From the NCBI GenBank assembly GCA_947453195.1, contig CANGFO010000009.1, positions 51,071 through 115,070 of the forward strand: a stretch of DNA of 64,000 nt, read 5' to 3'. Numbering within the stretch: position 1 is the stretch's first letter; each line of letters begins with the position of its first letter. The notes under the pieces are model-generated. The model had not been told where the DNA came from. It made no database searches and saw only the letters and a list, made by a program, of their open reading frames with translations. Made by a program: the position numbers and the translations under genes. Below, piece after piece: positions 62,701 to 64,000 of the stretch. This DNA is from Flavobacteriaceae bacterium (GTDB taxonomy: Bacteria > Bacteroidota > Bacteroidia > Flavobacteriales > Flavobacteriaceae).

Positions 62701-63798
62701 TTATTTTAAAGAATCTATAAATTTATCAAAAAGATAAGAAGAATCATGTGGCCCTGGGCTCGCCTCTGGGTGGTATTGCACTGAAAAGCAACTTTTTGAT
62801 TTCATTTGCATCCCTGCAACTGTATTGTCATTGATATGATAATGCGTAATCTCTAGATCGGGGTGGCTTTCTAACTCTTCTCTGTTTACTGCAAATCCAT
62901 GATTTTGAGAAGTAATTTCTCCTTTTCCCGTTAGCACATTCATTACCGGATGGTTTATTCCTCGGTGCCCATTAAACATTTTATAAGTAGACACTCCGTT
63001 TGCTAATGCAATAATTTGGTGTCCTAAGCAAATTCCGAATAAAGGTTTGTCTGAGTTTATGATTTCTTTAGCTACTGACTGCACTCCAGTTAAAGGCTCT
63101 GGATCTCCAGGACCGTTAGAAAGAAAATAACCATTGGGATTAAACGATTGCAAATCTGCAAATGAAGAATTATATGGAAATACTTTTATGTAGCAATCTC
63201 TTTTAGCCAGATTTCGTAGGATATTTCTTTTGATTCCCAAATCTAACGCTGCAATTTTGTAGCTCGCATTTTCATCCCCAAAGTAATACGGTTCTTTAGT
63301 TGAAACTGTAGAAGCCAATTCCAATCCTTTCATATCTGGAACAGCCGCCAATTGTTTTTTTAATTCTTCAACAGAAGTTCCATCGGAAGAAATAACTGCA
63401 TTTTGTGCTCCATTATCTCTAATATAACTTACAAGTGCTCTGGTATCTACATCAGAAATACAAACTAGATTTTGTTTTTCAAAATAAGTATATAAATCAC
63501 TTTCCGAATCGGGACGCGAATGATTAAAACTAAAATTCTTACATACTAATCCCGCAATTTTAATTCCATCCGACTCAACCTCATTTTCATTAACTCCGTA
63601 ATTTCCAATATGCGGATTGGTCGCCACCATAATTTGACCAAAATAAGAAGGATCAGTGAAAATTTCTTGATATCCAGTCATTCCGGTATTGAAACAAACT
63701 TCTCCAAAAGTTGTTCCTGAAATTCCAATAGATTTACCGTGAAAAATTGTTCCGTCAGCTAAAAGTAGTATGGCTTGTGGTCTTGTAGTGTATTTCAT
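62701..63798 (-). CDS. carA: Carbamoyl-phosphate synthase small subunit
   Basis: The 365-residue product has the usual length with the start at 63798 (MKYTTRPQAILLLADGTIFHG). A longer frame to 63837 adds 13 residues that begin inside the promoter. The N-terminal CarA domain (FHGKSIGISGTTFGEVCFNTGMTGYQEI) is followed by a class I glutamine amidotransferase domain. Its nucleophile Cys is in LFGICLGHQIIALANG, and the His-Glu pair is in VQYHPEASPGPHDS. It delivers ammonia from glutamine to CarB for arginine and pyrimidine synthesis. Confidence 0.97.
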   Translation of the reverse strand: MKYTTRPQAILLLADGTIFHGKSIGISGTTFGEVCFNTGMTGYQEIFTDPSYFGQIMVATNPHIGNYGVNENEVESDGIKIAGLVCKNFSFNHSRPDSESDLYTYFEKQNLVCISDVDTRALVSYIRDNGAQNAVISSDGTSVEELKKQLAAVPDMKGLELASTVSTKEPYYFGDENASYKIAALDLGIKRNILRNLAKRDCYIKVFPYNSSFADLQSFNPNGYFLSNGPGDPEPLTGVQSVAKEIINSDKPLFGICLGHQIIALANGVSTYKMFNGHRGINHPVMNVLTGKGEITSQNHGFAVNREELESHPDLEITHYHINDNTVAGMQMKSKSCFSVQYHPEASPGPHDSSYLFDKFIDSLK

Positions 63799-63834
63799 TT
63801 GTAGTTGTTTTGCCAAATAGTTAGTAGTTGCGTG

Positions 63835-63842
63835 CAAATTTA
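63835..63842 (-). promoter_or_regulatory. Promoter -7 element (TAAATTTG) for carA
   Basis: This exact TAnnTTTG match on the minus strand lies 37 bases before the ATG at 63798. It overlaps the longer frame and so argues against it. Confidence 0.6.
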
Positions 63843-63941
63843 AGATTTTCGATTTAAATATTTACGGTAGTTTAATAAACTTATTAAGAATACAAATAAA
63901 TTTTACACAAATAGATTGTTAACGCCTAGTTTGGTAAAAAA

Positions 63942-63977
63942 AATAAGTTGAACAAAACGAATTTCATTCAACTTATT
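63942..63977 (-). terminator. Terminator of an off-window minus-strand gene
   Basis: A perfect 11-bp stem AATAAGTTGAA / TTCAACTTATT has a 14-base loop and a run of seven T on the minus strand. It implies that the gene beyond the right edge is on the minus strand, upstream of carA. Confidence 0.75.
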
Positions 63978-64000
63978 AAGTTATCAAAGTTAGGTTCTAA

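Overview
The window is about two thirds AT and looks like the chromosome of a Flavobacterium or a close relative (phylum Bacteroidota). The evidence is as follows. Nearly every transcription-unit start carries the Bacteroidota -7 promoter element TAnnTTTG and lacks a clear Shine-Dalgarno. The housekeeping genes (recR, gltA, eno, carA, ctlX-type hydrolase) are of the flavobacterial type. The polysaccharide export lipoproteins and tyrosine kinases also have the form usual in that group. No tRNA, rRNA, insertion sequence or CRISPR array was seen. No stretch longer than 300 bases lacks a gene.

From 1 to about 47.3 kb the window is one very large surface-polysaccharide locus. The left end (1-12.8 kb) holds a truncated glycosyltransferase, two small phosphoglycosyl transferases, and a FemAB-like/NeuD-like fusion. 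It also holds a Wza/Wzc export pair, a FlaA1/PglF-type 4,6-dehydratase, a DegT-type aminotransferase, a PHP-type phosphatase and a large multi-spanning membrane protein. Dehydratase, aminotransferase, NeuD domain and phosphoglycosyl transferase together would make and load a di-N-acetylbacillosamine-like sugar on the lipid carrier. The middle (12.9-38.7 kb) is an almost unbroken minus-strand run. It has about 14 glycosyltransferases, an EpsG-type polymerase candidate, two pyruvyltransferase-family proteins, a membrane-anchored GH88/GH105-like glycosidase, an ATP-grasp ligase, a methyltransferase, and an ABC exporter with one permease and two ATPases. A winged-helix regulator stands at the head of the exporter operon, and a palindrome overlaps its promoter. 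From 39.3 to 47.3 kb lie the nucleotide-sugar genes (rfbB, two UDP-sugar dehydrogenases, an epimerase) and a second Wza/Wzc pair. Uronic acids are therefore expected in the glycan.

From 47.4 to 54.8 kb the genes are ordinary core functions: recR, a sodium:solute symporter, a CoA-binding protein, two guanidino-group hydrolases, citrate synthase and enolase. A secreted protein of unknown function follows (54,990-56,057).

From 56.3 to 62.6 kb lies a compact plus-strand operon for a respiratory-type module. It encodes a diheme c-type lipoprotein, a monoheme lipoprotein, a DUF5777-like beta-barrel, a tiny Tat-exported protein, a periplasmic four-cluster iron-sulfur protein, an NrfD-type quinone-site membrane protein, a secreted protein with a C-terminal anchor, and a class I cytochrome c. 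No molybdopterin or other catalytic subunit is present. I infer a menaquinol-to-outer-membrane electron conduit of unknown end point. I regard it, with the paired Wzt exporter and the FemAB-NeuD fusion, as the most interesting part of the window. carA and the terminator of an off-window gene close the right end.
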